The notes under the pieces: model-generated
The model's input: the letters and a program-made list of their open reading frames with translations, nothing else
Database searches by the model: none
Told to the model about the DNA's origin: nothing
Origin: Halomonas chromatireducens
GTDB lineage: Bacteria > Pseudomonadota > Gammaproteobacteria > Pseudomonadales > Halomonadaceae
DNA: 64,000 nucleotides
Assembly (NCBI RefSeq): GCF_001545155.1
Contig: NZ_CP014226.1
Span: forward strand, 3,715,481-3,779,480
Reading direction: 5' to 3'
Shown here: positions 1-10,035 of the stretch, piece by piece
Position numbering within the stretch: position 1 is the first letter of the stretch
Layout of the letters: the number at the start of each line of letters is the position of its first letter
Translations under genes and position numbers: made by a program

Positions 1-355
1 TGGTGTCCTCGCCGGCCTGCACCGGCGGCACATGCACCCGTACCCCAAGCCTGTCGTGCAGGGTCTGGGCCGTAGCCGCACCCACCGCATACCAGGCGGT
101 TCCCAGGGGAAGCGCGGGCCAGTAGCGGTCGAGCGCCTCGTAGAGGCAGTCGGCGGCAAAGGGGCTCACCACCACCACCTTGTGGAAGTGGTCGAAGTCG
201 AGCCAGATACTGCGCAACGCCGGAGTCTCCGGTACGGGTTCCAGCACCATTACATCAAGGTTGGCCACCGGCAGGCCGGCAGCCTCGATGGCCGAGGCCA
301 GGGCCCGGGAGCGCGATCCCGGGCGGCAGATCAAGACCGGCCGCACCGCGGGCAT
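1..355 (-). CDS. hemD: Uroporphyrinogen-III synthase, N-terminal part (runs off the window)
   Basis: Cyclises hydroxymethylbilane to uroporphyrinogen III in cytoplasmic heme synthesis. The first ~118 residues are present and begin [20 protein letters not shown]. They have the usual HemD opening: a short beta strand, then an R-x-x-x-x-A helix, with a V-V-V-V-S-P strand near residue 63. The start ATG overlaps the hemC stop (TGATG at 353-357), so the two genes are translationally coupled. The 3' end lies beyond base 1. The call rests on this fragment and on its position directly after hemC, the usual order. Confidence 0.88.
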   Translation of the reverse strand, partial: MPAVRPVLICRPGSRSRALASAIEAAGLPVANLDVMVLEPVPETPALRSIWLDFDHFHKVVVVSPFAADCLYEALDRYWPALPLGTAWYAVGAATAQTLHDRLGVRVHVPPVQAGEDT

Positions 356-1293
356 CAGCCGCCGTATACCTGAGCCAGTATCTCGCCTGCACCCCGCTCC
401 AGCAGCTCCTCGGCCACCCGGATGCCCAGTGCTTCGGGTTCATGGATGGAGCCGCGGCCTTCGGCACGCAGCACCTCGGTGCCCTCCGGGTTGCCCACCA
501 GCGCACGCAGCCACAGTGTCTCACCGTCGTTCTCGAAGGCGGCGTAGCCGCCGATCGGCACCTGGCAGCCCCCCTCCAGGCGCGTGTTCATGGCGCGCTC
601 GGCCCGCACCCGGGTGGCGGTGATGGGGTCGTCCAGCGGCGCCAGCAGGCTGACCAGTTCAGGGTCGTGGATGCGGCACTCGATACCCAGCGCGCCCTGG
701 CCGCAGGCGGGGAGACACCCCTCCGGCGGCAGCTCCTGGGCGATGCGCGCCTCGAGGCCCAGGCGCTTGAGCCCGGAAGTTGCCAGCAGGATCGCATCGA
801 ACTCGCCGGCATCGAGCTTGCCCAGGCGGGTCTGGACGTTGCCACGCAGATTGAGAATCTCCAGATCGGGACGCGCCTCGCGCATCTGCAGGCCGCGGCG
901 CAGACTGGCCGTACCGAGCCTGGCCCCTTGGGGCAGCTCGTCCAGCGAGGCGTAGTGGTTGGAAACGAAGGCGTCGGTAGGCTCGGCCCCGGCCAGGATC
1001 ACCGACAGGCCGAGCCCTTCCGGGAAGTGCATGGGCACGTCCTTCATCGAATGCACGGCGATATCGGCCCGACCGTCGAGCAACGCCTCCTCCAGTTCCT
1101 TGACGAAAAGCCCCTTGCCGCCGATCTTCGCCAGCGGCGTGTCGAGAATCTTGTCGCCACGGGTCGACATGGCCACCAGCTCCACCTCCAACCCGGGATG
1201 CTGGGCCATGAGCAGGTCGCGAATGTGTTCGGCCTGCCACATGGCCAGTTGGCTCTTGCGGGTCGCAATGCGCAGCGTATTGATGGATCGCAC
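355..1293 (-). CDS. hemC: Hydroxymethylbilane synthase (porphobilinogen deaminase)
   Basis: Polymerises four porphobilinogens into hydroxymethylbilane. The 312 residues are the normal family length. The catalytic aspartate is D85 in HSMKDVP. The cysteine that carries the dipyrromethane cofactor is C243 in EGGCQVPIG. Arginines of the RGDKIL and SLRRGLQ segments match the substrate-binding positions of the family. The start codon is GTG at 1293, with a GGGGAGA ribosome binding site 6 nt upstream. The gene overlaps hemD at its 3' end. It is divergent from argH, which leaves about 260 bp for two promoters. Confidence 0.97.
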   Translation of the reverse strand: MRSINTLRIATRKSQLAMWQAEHIRDLLMAQHPGLEVELVAMSTRGDKILDTPLAKIGGKGLFVKELEEALLDGRADIAVHSMKDVPMHFPEGLGLSVILAGAEPTDAFVSNHYASLDELPQGARLGTASLRRGLQMREARPDLEILNLRGNVQTRLGKLDAGEFDAILLATSGLKRLGLEARIAQELPPEGCLPACGQGALGIECRIHDPELVSLLAPLDDPITATRVRAERAMNTRLEGGCQVPIGGYAAFENDGETLWLRALVGNPEGTEVLRAEGRGSIHEPEALGIRVAEELLERGAGEILAQVYGG

Positions 1294-1396
1294 GTAGTTC
1301 TCCCCATGCAGCGGGCCCGAGCGGGCCTTGTTCTGCTGTTGGCGCCGCAGACAGTCGCGGCCAATGATAGTATCTGCCTCTCATCATAAAGCACCT

Positions 1397-1420
1397 GGCG
1401 GGGCAGGAAAACCTGCCGCC
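1397..1420. other. Inverted repeat between hemC and argH
   Basis: GGCAGG-aaaa-CCTGCC with an outer GGC/GCC pair and a 2-nt bulge. It lies in the divergent intergenic region and has no T-run on either side. It could be a leader hairpin or an operator. No function is assigned. Confidence 0.35.
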
Positions 1421-1556
1421 ATGTCGCACAGCCCCGCCGGTGGGCGCCCCTCGCCACTTACGCCGACTCTGGTACACTGCGAAACCATGATCCGGGGCCG
1501 CTGCGCGCAGCCCCTCCGTGAATACATAGCACGCACCAAGCAGGATGCCCACGCCG

Positions 1557-2993
1557 ATGAGTCCTAGTTCCACATCCCCCGGCACCAACCAGTCCTGGGG
1601 CGGCCGTTTCAGCGAGCCAACCGATGCCTTTGTCGAGCGCTTCACTGCCTCGGTCACGTTCGATCAGCGCCTTGCCCTGCAGGACATCCAGGGCTCCGTG
1701 GCCCATGCCACCATGCTGGCCCGTGTCGGCGTATTGACCGACGACGAGCGCGACGCCATCGTCGCGGGCCTCACCGAGATCCGTGGCGAGATCGAGCGCG
1801 GCGAGTTCCAGTGGTCGGTCGCGCTGGAAGACGTACACATGAACATCGAGGCGCGGCTCACCGACAAGATCGGCATCACCGGCAAGAAGCTCCATACCGG
1901 CCGCTCGCGCAACGACCAGGTGGCCACCGACATCCGCCTCTTCCTGCGCGACGAGATCGATGTGGTGGAAGCCGAGCTGATCCGGCTGCGCGAAGGGCTG
2001 ATCACGCTGGCCGACCGCGAGGCCGACACCATCATGCCCGGCTTCACCCACCTGCAGACCGCCCAGCCGGTGACCTTCGGCCACCACCTGCTGGCCTGGC
2101 AGGAGATGCTGGCACGGGACCACGAGCGCCTGCTCGACTGCCGCAAGCGTGTCAATGTGCTGCCGCTGGGCGCCGCGGCGCTGGCCGGCACCACCTATCC
2201 CATCGACCGCCATGTCACCGCCGAGCTGCTGGGCTTCGAGCGCCCCGCCGAGAACTCGCTGGACGCCGTGAGCGATCGCGACTTCGCCATCGAATTCACC
2301 GCCTTCGCCAGCATCCTGCTGATGCACCTGTCGCGCATGAGCGAGGAGCTGGTGCTGTGGACCAGCGCCCAGTTCGACTTCATCGACCTGCCCGACCGCT
2401 TCTGCACCGGCAGCTCGATCATGCCGCAGAAGAAGAACCCCGACGTACCCGAGCTGGTTCGCGGCAAGACCGGTCGCGTCTATGGCCACCTGATCGGCCT
2501 GCTGACGCTGATGAAGTCGCAGCCCCTGGCCTATAACAAGGACAACCAGGAGGACAAGGAGCCGCTGTTCGATACTCTCGACACGGTGCGCGACTGCCTC
2601 AAGGCCTTCGCCGACATGGCGCCGGCCATCACGCCGCGCAAGGCGAGCATGTATGAGGCCGCCCGCCGCGGGTTCTCCACCGCCACGGACCTGGCCGACT
2701 ACCTGGTGCGCCGCGGTGTGGCCTTCCGCGACGCCCACGAGATCGTCGGCCAATCGGTGGCCTTCGGCCTGCGTGAAGGGCGGGATCTGTCCGAGATGAC
2801 CCTCGAGGAGCTGCGTCAGTTCTCCGACACCATCGACGAGGACGTCTTCAAGGTGCTGACCCTGGAGGGCTCGGTGGCGGCACGCAACCATATCGGCGGC
2901 ACCGCCCCGGACCAGGTGAGGGCCGCCGCCCAGCGGGCCCGCGACGCCCTGGCCGCACTCGCCTCCCATGGGCTCCGGAGCGACCGGGCATGA
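1557..2993 (+). CDS. argH: Argininosuccinate lyase
   Basis: Splits argininosuccinate into arginine and fumarate, the last step of arginine synthesis. The fumarase/aspartase signature [12 protein letters not shown] lies about residue 285 and includes the catalytic serine loop. HTGRSRNDQ and the TxxSxxSDRDF-like region are also present. An ATG also exists at 1545, but an AGGA sits 11 nt before the ATG at 1557, whereas the upstream ATG has its purine run touching it, so 1557 is preferred. The length (478 aa) is near the usual 460-470. The 3' end overlaps lptM by 4 bp (ATGA). Confidence 0.96.
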   Translation: MSPSSTSPGTNQSWGGRFSEPTDAFVERFTASVTFDQRLALQDIQGSVAHATMLARVGVLTDDERDAIVAGLTEIRGEIERGEFQWSVALEDVHMNIEARLTDKIGITGKKLHTGRSRNDQVATDIRLFLRDEIDVVEAELIRLREGLITLADREADTIMPGFTHLQTAQPVTFGHHLLAWQEMLARDHERLLDCRKRVNVLPLGAAALAGTTYPIDRHVTAELLGFERPAENSLDAVSDRDFAIEFTAFASILLMHLSRMSEELVLWTSAQFDFIDLPDRFCTGSSIMPQKKNPDVPELVRGKTGRVYGHLIGLLTLMKSQPLAYNKDNQEDKEPLFDTLDTVRDCLKAFADMAPAITPRKASMYEAARRGFSTATDLADYLVRRGVAFRDAHEIVGQSVAFGLREGRDLSEMTLEELRQFSDTIDEDVFKVLTLEGSVAARNHIGGTAPDQVRAAAQRARDALAALASHGLRSDRA

Positions 2994-3151
2994 GCCATCG
3001 ACTCGCCCTGGCCCCCCTGATCCTGGCCGTACTGCTACTGGCCGGCTGCGGCCAGACGGGGCCGCTCTACCTGCCGGATGACGAGCAGGCCGCCGAGCGC
3101 TACGGCAACCCGGCCGCTTCCGATGCGGCCGACTCCGAAGACGAGAGCTGA
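2990..3151 (+). CDS. lptM: Small lipoprotein LptM (YifL family)
   Basis: A 53-residue protein starting inside the argH stop (ATGA). It has a basic N-terminus, a hydrophobic stretch and the lipobox LAGC with the acylated Cys at about residue 20. [10 protein letters not shown] follows, which is the YifL/LptM hallmark just after the lipidated cysteine. The tail is short and acidic. In E. coli LptM binds the LptDE lipopolysaccharide translocon and helps its disulfide maturation at the outer membrane. The gene lies directly before lysA, as in many gammaproteobacteria, with 2 nt between them. The sequence after the first ten post-Cys residues is not conserved, as usual. Confidence 0.85.
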   Translation: MSHRLALAPLILAVLLLAGCGQTGPLYLPDDEQAAERYGNPAASDAADSEDES

Positions 3152-3153
3152 AA

Positions 3154-4437
3154 ATGGACCACTTCGAATACCGCGACGGCGTGCTATACGGTGAGGAAGT
3201 CCCGCTATCGCGGGTGGCCGATGAGGTCGGCACCCCCTGCTACGTCTACTCCAAGGCGACCCTGGCGCGACACTTCCGCGCCTATACCGAGGCGCTGGGC
3301 AGCCACCCCCACCTGATCTGCTATGCGGTGAAGGCCAACTCCAATCTGGCGGTGCTGGGCCTGCTGGCCCGTCTCGGCGCCGGCTTCGATATCGTCTCCG
3401 TGGGCGAGCTGGAGCGTGTGCTGGCGGCCGGCGGCGACCCGGGGAAGGTGGTCTTCTCCGGCGTAGCCAAGCAGGCAGCCGAGATGACCCGGGCGCTGGA
3501 AGTGGGCATCAAGTGCTTCAACGTGGAGTCGCGGCCGGAGCTCGAGCGCCTCAGCGCCGTGGCCCAACGGCTGGGCAAGGTGGCTCCGGTGTCGCTGCGG
3601 GTCAACCCGGACGTCGACGCCGGCACCCACCCCTATATCTCCACCGGCCTGAAGGGCAACAAGTTCGGCATTCCGGTGGACGAGGCGCTCGCGGTCTATG
3701 AACTGGCCAGCACCCTGCCCGGCATCGAGATCGTTGGCCTGGACTGCCATATCGGCTCGCAGCTCACCGAGCTCGCTCCCTTCCTCGATGCCCTTGACCG
3801 CCTGCTGCTGCTGCTGGAGCGCCTCCGCGAGCGCGGCATCACGGTGGAGCACCTGGACCTGGGCGGCGGCCTGGGCGTGCCCTACCGTGACGAGCGCCCA
3901 CCCCAGCCCTTCGACTATGCGGCCTCGCTGCTGGAACGCCTGGGACAGTGGCCCCATGGTGCGAACCTGACCCTGCTGTTCGAGCCGGGCCGTTCCATTG
4001 CCGCCAACGCCGGCGTACTGCTGACCCAGGTGGAGTACCTCAAGCACGGTGAGACCAAGAACTTCGCCATCATCGATGCCGGCATGAACGACCTGATTCG
4101 CCCGTCCCTCTACCAGGCGTGGCAGGCGATCATTCCGGTGGATGCGCGTCATCCCAGGGACAGCGCGCTCTACGATGTGGTGGGCCCGGTCTGCGAGACC
4201 AGCGACTTCCTGGGCAAGGATCGCGAACTCGCCATCGCCCCCGGCGACCTGCTGGCGGTACGCTCGGCCGGCGCCTACGGCTTCACCATGGCTTCCAACT
4301 ACAACAGCCGCCCGCGCCCGGCCGAAGTCATGGTGGATGGCGACACCTACCATGTGGTGCGCCAACGCGAGTCGATCGAGGACCTGTGGGCCGGCGAGTC
4401 TCTGCTGCCCGACGACGCCGCCGGGGAGACACGCTGA
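3154..4437 (+). CDS. lysA: Diaminopimelate decarboxylase
   Basis: PLP enzyme converting meso-diaminopimelate to lysine. The Schiff-base lysine is K60 in [15 protein letters not shown] (about residue 199) and a GGGLG phosphate-binding loop follow. The second active-site half is [11 protein letters not shown] near residue 349, with YG in [12 protein letters not shown]. At 427 residues it is of standard length and complete. It forms a run with lptM (2-nt gap) and dapF (ATG overlapping its stop), which places lysine and peptidoglycan precursor enzymes in one transcript. Confidence 0.97.
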   Translation: MDHFEYRDGVLYGEEVPLSRVADEVGTPCYVYSKATLARHFRAYTEALGSHPHLICYAVKANSNLAVLGLLARLGAGFDIVSVGELERVLAAGGDPGKVVFSGVAKQAAEMTRALEVGIKCFNVESRPELERLSAVAQRLGKVAPVSLRVNPDVDAGTHPYISTGLKGNKFGIPVDEALAVYELASTLPGIEIVGLDCHIGSQLTELAPFLDALDRLLLLLERLRERGITVEHLDLGGGLGVPYRDERPPQPFDYAASLLERLGQWPHGANLTLLFEPGRSIAANAGVLLTQVEYLKHGETKNFAIIDAGMNDLIRPSLYQAWQAIIPVDARHPRDSALYDVVGPVCETSDFLGKDRELAIAPGDLLAVRSAGAYGFTMASNYNSRPRPAEVMVDGDTYHVVRQRESIEDLWAGESLLPDDAAGETR

Positions 4438-5270
4438 TGCTGCTCCACTTCACCAAGATGCATGGCCTCGGCAACGACTTCATGGTCATCGACCTGGTCA
4501 CCCAGCGCGCCCGGCTGCGGGACGAGCAGGTTCGACAGTTGGCCGATCGCCGTTTCGGCATCGGCTTCGACCAGCTGCTGATCGTCGAGCCGCCGCGGGA
4601 CCCGGACATGGACTTCCGCTACCGCATCTTCAATGCCGACGGCAGTGAAGTGGAGAACTGTGGCAACGGAGCGCGCTGCTTCGCGCGGTTCGTGCGCGAT
4701 CAGCGCCTGACCCACAAGCACGAGATCCATGTGGAGACCGCCGGCGGCCCCCTGACCCTGCTGGTCGAGGACGACGGCCAGGTGACGGTGGACATGGGCG
4801 TCCCGCGCTTCGCCCCCCAGGCGCTGCCCTTCGAGGCCAACGAGGACCTGCTGCGCCATGAGCTGGAGGTGGACGGTGAACGCGTCGAGGTGGGTGCGGT
4901 CTCCATGGGCAACCCCCATGTGGTACTGCGGGTCGACGACGTCGAGCGGGCGCCCGTCGAGCGCCTCGGGCCCGCCATCGAACATCACCCGCGCTTTCCA
5001 CGCCGGGTCAATGTAGGCTTCATGGAGGTCGTGTCGCCCCACGAGATCCGCCTCAGGGTTCATGAGCGCGGCAGCGGGGAGACGCTGGCCTGTGGCACCG
5101 GCGCCTGCGCGGCGGTGGCCTGCGGCATCCGCCAGGGGCTGCTGGAAAGCCCGGTCACCGTGCATCTCAGAGGTGGCGACCTGCGCATCGAGTGGCCGGC
5201 CGAGGAGGCCTCGCTGCGCATGACCGGCCCCGCCGAGCGCGTCTTCGACGGTCGCGTCGCCCTGGCTTGA
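4437..5270 (+). CDS. dapF: Diaminopimelate epimerase
   Basis: Interconverts LL- and meso-diaminopimelate. The two catalytic cysteines are C75 in ENCGNGARC and C219 in ACGTGACA. The start ATG overlaps the lysA stop (TGATG), and the predicted start [15 protein letters not shown] matches the family N-terminus, giving 277 residues. A much longer reading frame upstream in this phase is only the shadow of lysA. A 34-nt gap leads to the DUF484 gene. Confidence 0.97.
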   Translation: MLLHFTKMHGLGNDFMVIDLVTQRARLRDEQVRQLADRRFGIGFDQLLIVEPPRDPDMDFRYRIFNADGSEVENCGNGARCFARFVRDQRLTHKHEIHVETAGGPLTLLVEDDGQVTVDMGVPRFAPQALPFEANEDLLRHELEVDGERVEVGAVSMGNPHVVLRVDDVERAPVERLGPAIEHHPRFPRRVNVGFMEVVSPHEIRLRVHERGSGETLACGTGACAAVACGIRQGLLESPVTVHLRGGDLRIEWPAEEASLRMTGPAERVFDGRVALA

Positions 5271-5304
5271 CCCGGGCTGAAGCCCATCATCAAGGAGCAT
5301 CTGC

Positions 5305-6024
5305 ATGACCCGAGCCGCCCCCGAACCGCGCAAGACCCTGGATCCCGATCGGGTAGCAGAATGGCTGGCACGCCATCCGGACTTCTTCGTCGGCCGCGAA
5401 GGGCTGCTGCAGCAGCTCAAGGTGCCGCACCCCGAAGCCCAGGGCACCACCTCGCTACTGGAGCGCCTGGTCTATGACCTGCGGCGTCGCGCCGAGCAGG
5501 CCGAATGGCGCCTGGAACAGCTGCTGGAGTCTGCGCGCCACAACGAAGCCCAGTTCCGACGAACCCGCGAACTGGTGCTCGCGCTGCTCGAAGCCGAAGA
5601 TGCCGACACCCTGGGCCAGACGCTGGCCACCCAGATGGCCGAGCGATTCCAGATACCGGCCGTGGCCCTGTGGTGCCCGGCGGAGCTCACGGATCATGAA
5701 CCGCTGCCTCCCCAGGCCCCGCGCCAGGTGCTGGACGATCATGCCGGCGTCCGCCTGGCCGCCCTGCTCGACGGCCGCGCCAGCCGTTGCACCCGGCTGA
5801 CCCAGACCGACTGGAGCCGCCTGCTCCCCCATGCCAAGGCGCCCCGCCAGGCCGGCTCCTGCGCCCTGGCACGCCTGACCCTGGGGGAACCGATGGGCTA
5901 CCTGGTCATGGCCAGCCCCGACCCCGACCACTTCCGAGCCAGCATGGATACCCTGTTCACCGAGTACCTCGGCGACGTGCTGGCACGGCTATTGATGCGC
6001 CTGAGCCCCTCGCCCCATGGCTGA
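5305..6024 (+). CDS. DUF484 family protein
   Basis: 239 residues. The N-terminal part (WLARHPDFF about residue 17, then SLLERLVYDLR near 50) matches the DUF484 opening. A helical, probably coiled-coil stretch of about residues 50-85 leads to a GAF-like alpha/beta domain. Members always sit between dapF and xerC in this group but have no established biochemical role. The 3' end overlaps xerC by 8 bp, so the two are probably co-translated. A regulatory GAF role is only inferred from the fold. Confidence 0.85.
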   Translation: MTRAAPEPRKTLDPDRVAEWLARHPDFFVGREGLLQQLKVPHPEAQGTTSLLERLVYDLRRRAEQAEWRLEQLLESARHNEAQFRRTRELVLALLEAEDADTLGQTLATQMAERFQIPAVALWCPAELTDHEPLPPQAPRQVLDDHAGVRLAALLDGRASRCTRLTQTDWSRLLPHAKAPRQAGSCALARLTLGEPMGYLVMASPDPDHFRASMDTLFTEYLGDVLARLLMRLSPSPHG

Positions 6025-6931
6025 GAGCGCCCTTCGCCGCCAGCTCGACGAGTGCCTGGGCGAGCTGGCTCGCACCGCAAGCCCCGCTACCGTGGCGGCC
6101 TATCGCCAGGACCTGGCTGCACTGGCTGTATTCCTGGAGTCGCAGGGAATCGAGGACGGGGCCGAGCTGCAGGTCGGCACGGTACGTCGCTTCCTCGGGG
6201 CCGAACGCAGCCGCGGGCTGGCGCCACGCAGCCTGGCCCGTCGCCGGGCGGCCGCCTCGCACTTCGCCAACTTCCTGCGCCACGCCGGCCTGCTGGGCCA
6301 CAACCCGGTCGAGCTGGTGCCGACACCGCGCCAGCCCGGCCACTTGCCCAAGCCGCTGGACGTGGACCAGTTGGCCCACCTGCTCGACACCCCCCATGAC
6401 GGCTCGCCCCTGGCGACCCGCGACCAGGCGATGCTGGAGCTGTTCTACTCCAGCGGGCTGCGCCTGGCCGAGCTCGCCGGTCTCGACCTGGGCGACCTGG
6501 AGCCGCGCCGGGTGCGGGTGATGGGCAAGGGCAGCAAGCCGCGCCAGGTACCGGTAGGCGGCAGTGCCAGGCGGGCACTGGAACAATGGCTGAGCCTACG
6601 CCCCGCCCTGGCAGCCCCGGGGGAACAAGCACTATTCGTCGGCTCGCGGGGGGCACGGCTGGGGCATCGCGCCATCCAGAAGCGCCTGGCCGAACTGGCC
6701 CGGCGCCGGGGCCTGCCGGAGCATCTTCACCCGCACCGGCTGCGCCACTCCTTCGCCAGCCACCTGCTGGAGTCGAGCCAGGATCTGCGTGCCGTCCAGG
6801 AGCTGCTGGGGCATGCCAACCTCTCCACGACCCAGGTCTACACCAAGCTCGACTGGCAGCACCTGGCCGCCACCTACGACGCGGCGCACCCCCGCGCTCG
6901 CCGACGCCCCGCCGACCCGTCCGGGGAGTGA
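6017..6931 (+). CDS. xerC: Site-specific tyrosine recombinase XerC
   Basis: Resolves chromosome dimers at dif together with XerD. All catalytic residues are visible: R149 (SSGLRLAEL), K171 (GKGSKPR), H240 and R243 (HPHRLRHSF), H266 (LGHANLSTTQ) and the nucleophile Y275. The N-terminal SAM-like core-binding domain covers residues 1-110. At 304 residues it has normal length. It overlaps DUF484 upstream and is followed 5 nt later by the HAD gene, the conserved dapF-DUF484-xerC-HAD order. Confidence 0.96.
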   Translation: MAESALRRQLDECLGELARTASPATVAAYRQDLAALAVFLESQGIEDGAELQVGTVRRFLGAERSRGLAPRSLARRRAAASHFANFLRHAGLLGHNPVELVPTPRQPGHLPKPLDVDQLAHLLDTPHDGSPLATRDQAMLELFYSSGLRLAELAGLDLGDLEPRRVRVMGKGSKPRQVPVGGSARRALEQWLSLRPALAAPGEQALFVGSRGARLGHRAIQKRLAELARRRGLPEHLHPHRLRHSFASHLLESSQDLRAVQELLGHANLSTTQVYTKLDWQHLAATYDAAHPRARRRPADPSGE

Positions 6932-6936
6932 CCGAA

Positions 6937-7692
6937 ATGCCGACAACGACGCCATTCCAGGCCCTGACCTTCGACCTCGACGATACCCTGTGGGATAACC
7001 ATGGCGTCATGGTCGAGACAGAGACCGGACACTATGCCTGGCTCGACGAGGCGCTGGAGGCGTGGCAGCGCAACCGCGGCCAGCCCCCGGCACGACGCTT
7101 CGCCGAGCGTTTTCCGCTGGAAGCCTTCCTGGACCAACGCCGTGAACTGGCCGCCGCCTACCCGCTGCGCCGCGGGGACTTCACCTGGCTGCGTGAACAG
7201 GCCCTGCAGAGGCTGCTGGTAGCGTATGGGCTGGACAGCGACGCCGCCCGGTCGTGGGCCGCAGCCGCCATGGAGCGTTTCATGGTGCTGCGCCATCAAG
7301 TCACGCCGCACTCGGAGGTGGAGTCGCTGCTGTCGACGCTCGGCCAGCACTACCGGCTCGCCAGCATCACCAACGGCAACGTGGACATACATCGACTGCC
7401 GCTGGGCCGCCACTTCCCGGTGGCCATCGCCGCCGGTGAGCTCCTCGCCCCCAAGCCCGATGCGCGCCCCTTCCTGGCTGCCTTGGCTCGGCTCGGCACG
7501 ACGCCCGCCCGGACCCTCCACGTGGGCGACTCCTGGCGCGAGGACGTCGAACCGGCTCACCGCCTGGGCATGCAGGTCGCCTGGATTTCACCGCATATCG
7601 ATGACATGCCCTTGCCTGCCGGCATCCACCGGCTGAATCACGTGCGGGAACTGCCCGAGCTGCTGCGGCTGGTCGGGGGGGAGCAAGGCTGA
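6937..7692 (+). CDS. HAD-family hydrolase (YigB-like)
   Basis: 251 residues starting MPTTTPFQALTFDLDDTLWD. Motif I is DLDDT (nucleophile D13, acid D15), motif II is TNGN, motif III is the lysine in LAPKPDARPF, and motif IV is HVGDSWREDV. The alpha-helical cap between motifs I and II places it in subfamily I. YigB of E. coli acts on FMN and riboflavin-pathway phosphates and also sits next to xerC, so that role is plausible but inferred. It is convergent with engB (16-bp gap). Confidence 0.85.
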   Translation: MPTTTPFQALTFDLDDTLWDNHGVMVETETGHYAWLDEALEAWQRNRGQPPARRFAERFPLEAFLDQRRELAAAYPLRRGDFTWLREQALQRLLVAYGLDSDAARSWAAAAMERFMVLRHQVTPHSEVESLLSTLGQHYRLASITNGNVDIHRLPLGRHFPVAIAAGELLAPKPDARPFLAALARLGTTPARTLHVGDSWREDVEPAHRLGMQVAWISPHIDDMPLPAGIHRLNHVRELPELLRLVGGEQG

Positions 7693-7708
7693 TAACGTAC
7701 CGGAACGG

Positions 7709-8320
7709 CTACTCGGGACCGGCCAACCAGCCGTCGAGGCGCCGGCTGGCCTCGTCGACGCCTTCGCGCTTGAGCGAAGAGAAGAGCTGGATGCTGACCA
7801 GGTCATCCCACTCGCGCAGGCGGGTTCGCACCTGCTGAAGCGCGCTCTTGGCGGCACCGGACTTCAGCTTGTCCGACTTGGTCAGCAGGATATGAACCGG
7901 CATCTCCTGTTCATCGGCCCAGCCCAGCAGGGTCTGGTCGAACTCGGTGAGCGGATGGCGAACGTCCATGACCAGCACCACGCCCTTCAGCGACTGGCGC
8001 GCGCGCAGGTACTCCGCCAGGTGGCGCTGCCACTCGCGCTTGACCTCCTCGGGCACCTTGGCATAGCCATAGCCGGGCAGGTCGACCAGCCGTCGCGTGG
8101 TGTCGTCGCCCAGCGAGAAGAGGTTGATCAGCTGCGTGCGCCCCGGGGTGCGCGAGGTCCTCGCCAGGGCCTTCTGCCGCGTCAGGGTGTTGATGGCGCT
8201 GGATTTTCCCGCATTGGAGCGGCCGGCAAAGGCGACCTCTGCCCCTTCGTCGGGCGGGCAATGGGCGAGGGTCGGCGCACTGGTCATGAAGCGCGCAGTC
8301 TGGTAATTGAATTGGGCCAT
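7709..8320 (-). CDS. engB: Ribosome biogenesis GTPase EngB/YihA
   Basis: Essential small GTPase for assembly of the large ribosomal subunit. G1 is GRSNAGKS, G3 is DLPGYG, G4 is TKSDK. The start was set at [11 protein letters not shown] by comparison with the known family N-terminus. An upstream in-frame ATG would add 20 unlikely residues. 203 residues. It is divergent from the cytochrome c4 gene with a 261-bp intergenic region. Confidence 0.95.
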   Translation of the reverse strand: MAQFNYQTARFMTSAPTLAHCPPDEGAEVAFAGRSNAGKSSAINTLTRQKALARTSRTPGRTQLINLFSLGDDTTRRLVDLPGYGYAKVPEEVKREWQRHLAEYLRARQSLKGVVLVMDVRHPLTEFDQTLLGWADEQEMPVHILLTKSDKLKSGAAKSALQQVRTRLREWDDLVSIQLFSSLKREGVDEASRRLDGWLAGPE

Positions 8321-8379
8321 GGCGTCGAGGTCCTGCCGAAAGGAGTAGATGTATCCCGTCCCCGGGGGCTTGACCTGCA

Positions 8380-8408
8380 TTCCCGAGACGGGCTTGATTC
8401 GTTATAAT
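8380..8408 (+). promoter_or_regulatory. Candidate sigma-70 promoter for the cytochrome c4 gene
   Basis: A perfect TATAAT at 8403-8408 lies in an otherwise GC-rich divergent region. The -35 position 17 bp upstream (TTCCCG) is weak. It points toward the cytochrome c4 gene and would give a leader of about 165 nt. Confidence 0.4.
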
Positions 8409-8581
8409 GCAGCGTCTTTTTCTCTGCGACCTGGGCGCGCTAGTGTACCACCGCGCTCTTGCCGTCAGCGACCGGCGCAACCGGCGCTTCGGACAGGGCA
8501 AACCCGGCCTGGAACCTGCGAGGACCGGGCGGCACCCAGGGTGCGTACCGGTAAACAACACAACGGCATAGTGAAACAGCG

Positions 8582-9202
8582 ATGAGAAAGTTACTGGCAA
8601 GCCTGGCATTTACCATCGGCGCCGTTGGCGCCGCCCACGCGGACCTGGAAGCGGATGCCGACGCGGCAGCCGGACGCGAACTGGCGCAGACCTGCGCCGC
8701 CTGTCATGGAGAAAGCGGCATCAGCCCCGCCAGCTCCTTCCCGCATCTGGCGGGTCAGCAGATGACCTACACGGCCAAGCAGATCATGGATATCCGTGAC
8801 GGCGAACGGCTGGTCCCTGAAATGATCGGCCAAGTCGATGACTTCTCCGACCAGGACGCCTGGGACGTGGCCGCCTTCTATGCGGAGCAGGATGCCAACA
8901 TCGGCCAGGCCGACCCCGATGAGCTGCTGATCGCCCGCGGCCAGGAACTCTACCGCGCCGGCGACATGTCCAAGGGCATCCCCTCCTGTGCAGCCTGTCA
9001 CGGTCCTGCCGGCGAAGGCATTCATACTGCCATCTACCCGGCCCTTTCCGGCCAGTTCGCCGAGTACACCATTGCCACCCTGCAGGACTTCGCCTCGGGT
9101 GAGCGGACAAATGACCCCAGCAACATGATGAGCGATATCGCCGCCAAGATGAGCGACGATGACATGGCAGCCGTGGCCAACTACATCCTCGGCCTGCACT
9201 GA
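8582..9202 (+). CDS. Cytochrome c4, diheme periplasmic
   Basis: 206 residues with a Sec signal peptide (cleavage about A20). There are two CxxCH heme sites, C38-A-A-C41-H42 and C136-A-A-C139-H140, one in each half of a duplicated c-type domain. Cytochrome c4 carries electrons between the bc1 complex and terminal oxidases in the periplasm. The gene is upstream of dsbA, and next to engB on the other side, as in Pseudomonas. A strong hairpin terminator follows its stop. Confidence 0.95.
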   Translation: MRKLLASLAFTIGAVGAAHADLEADADAAAGRELAQTCAACHGESGISPASSFPHLAGQQMTYTAKQIMDIRDGERLVPEMIGQVDDFSDQDAWDVAAFYAEQDANIGQADPDELLIARGQELYRAGDMSKGIPSCAACHGPAGEGIHTAIYPALSGQFAEYTIATLQDFASGERTNDPSNMMSDIAAKMSDDDMAAVANYILGLH

Positions 9203-9241
9203 TTCAGGCATCAGCGCGGCCCGGCTCATTGGCCGATCAAG

Positions 9242-9271
9242 GAAGGCGGCCTTTGGCCGCCTTCGCTGTTT
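9242..9271 (+). terminator. Terminator after the cytochrome c4 gene
   Basis: Ten-base-pair perfect stem GAAGGCGGCC/GGCCGCCTTC with a TTT loop at 9242-9264, followed by GCTGTTT. The tail is short for a classical intrinsic terminator, but the stem is very stable and lies 40 nt after the stop. Confidence 0.7.
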
Positions 9272-9381
9272 CGCGCCGACTCGGAACCCTGGCCTCTCCC
9301 GGGGCTCCAAGTGACGAGCGTAACCGGCGCTGAACCGCCATTCGCCAGGCGAAAACGGCATTCCCAAGGAGTGACAACACA

Positions 9382-10032
9382 ATGTCCCAGTCTACCCGCT
9401 TCATCCAGACCACACTGATGGCCCTGGCCGGCCTCGGCCTGTCGACGCTGGCTTCAGCCGCCACCCTGGTGGAAGGCCAGCACTACGAGGTGCTGCCCGA
9501 GCGCGTCGAGACCCGTGTCGCCGACGACCAGATCGAGGTCACCGAAGCGTTCTGGTACGGCTGCCCTCACTGCTACAACCTGCAGAGCTCCGTCGAAGCC
9601 TGGTACGAGACGCTTGGCGAAGACGTCAGTATCGTCCACTTGCCGGCCACCATGGGGGGCGACTGGAATACCCATGCGGCGGTCTTCTATGCCGCCGAGG
9701 AGCTGGGTATTCGCGAAGAGGCGCATGCCGACATCTTTGATGCCATCCATCAGAATGGCCAGCAGTTGACCGACCCCGACAGCATTGCCGCCTTCTTCAG
9801 CGGCTACGGCGTCAGCGAAGACGACGCGCGCCAGGCGCTGAATGCCTTCTCCGTGAAGTCCCGGGTCAATCAGGCCCATGCCCGCATGCGTGCCATGCGC
9901 CTGATGGGCGTCCCGGCGCTGGTCGTGGACGGCCGCTACCTGGTTACGCCCAGCAGTGCCGGCAGCCTGGACAACATGCCCCAGATAGCCGATGCCCTGG
10001 TAGAAAGGGTGCGTCAGGAACGAGAAGAATAA
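9382..10032 (+). CDS. dsbA: Thiol:disulfide interchange protein DsbA
   Basis: Periplasmic oxidant that forms disulfides in secreted proteins. It has a signal peptide of about 26 residues (ending ASA), a thioredoxin fold with the active site C61-P-H-C64, and the cis-proline loop GVPALVV near residue 174. 216 residues. It lies between the cytochrome c4 gene and an EEP hydrolase gene that starts 3 nt after its stop, so the latter is probably co-transcribed. Confidence 0.95.
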   Translation: MSQSTRFIQTTLMALAGLGLSTLASAATLVEGQHYEVLPERVETRVADDQIEVTEAFWYGCPHCYNLQSSVEAWYETLGEDVSIVHLPATMGGDWNTHAAVFYAAEELGIREEAHADIFDAIHQNGQQLTDPDSIAAFFSGYGVSEDDARQALNAFSVKSRVNQAHARMRAMRLMGVPALVVDGRYLVTPSSAGSLDNMPQIADALVERVRQEREE

Positions 10033-10035
10033 GCC

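Noticed and set aside
442..1389. Long plus-strand open frame opposite hemC
   Set aside because: Antisense shadow in GC-rich sequence; no family similarity and hemC is certain.
1458..3233. 591-codon minus frame opposite argH
   Set aside because: Low-complexity translation typical of the reverse of a coding strand; argH and lptM are clear.
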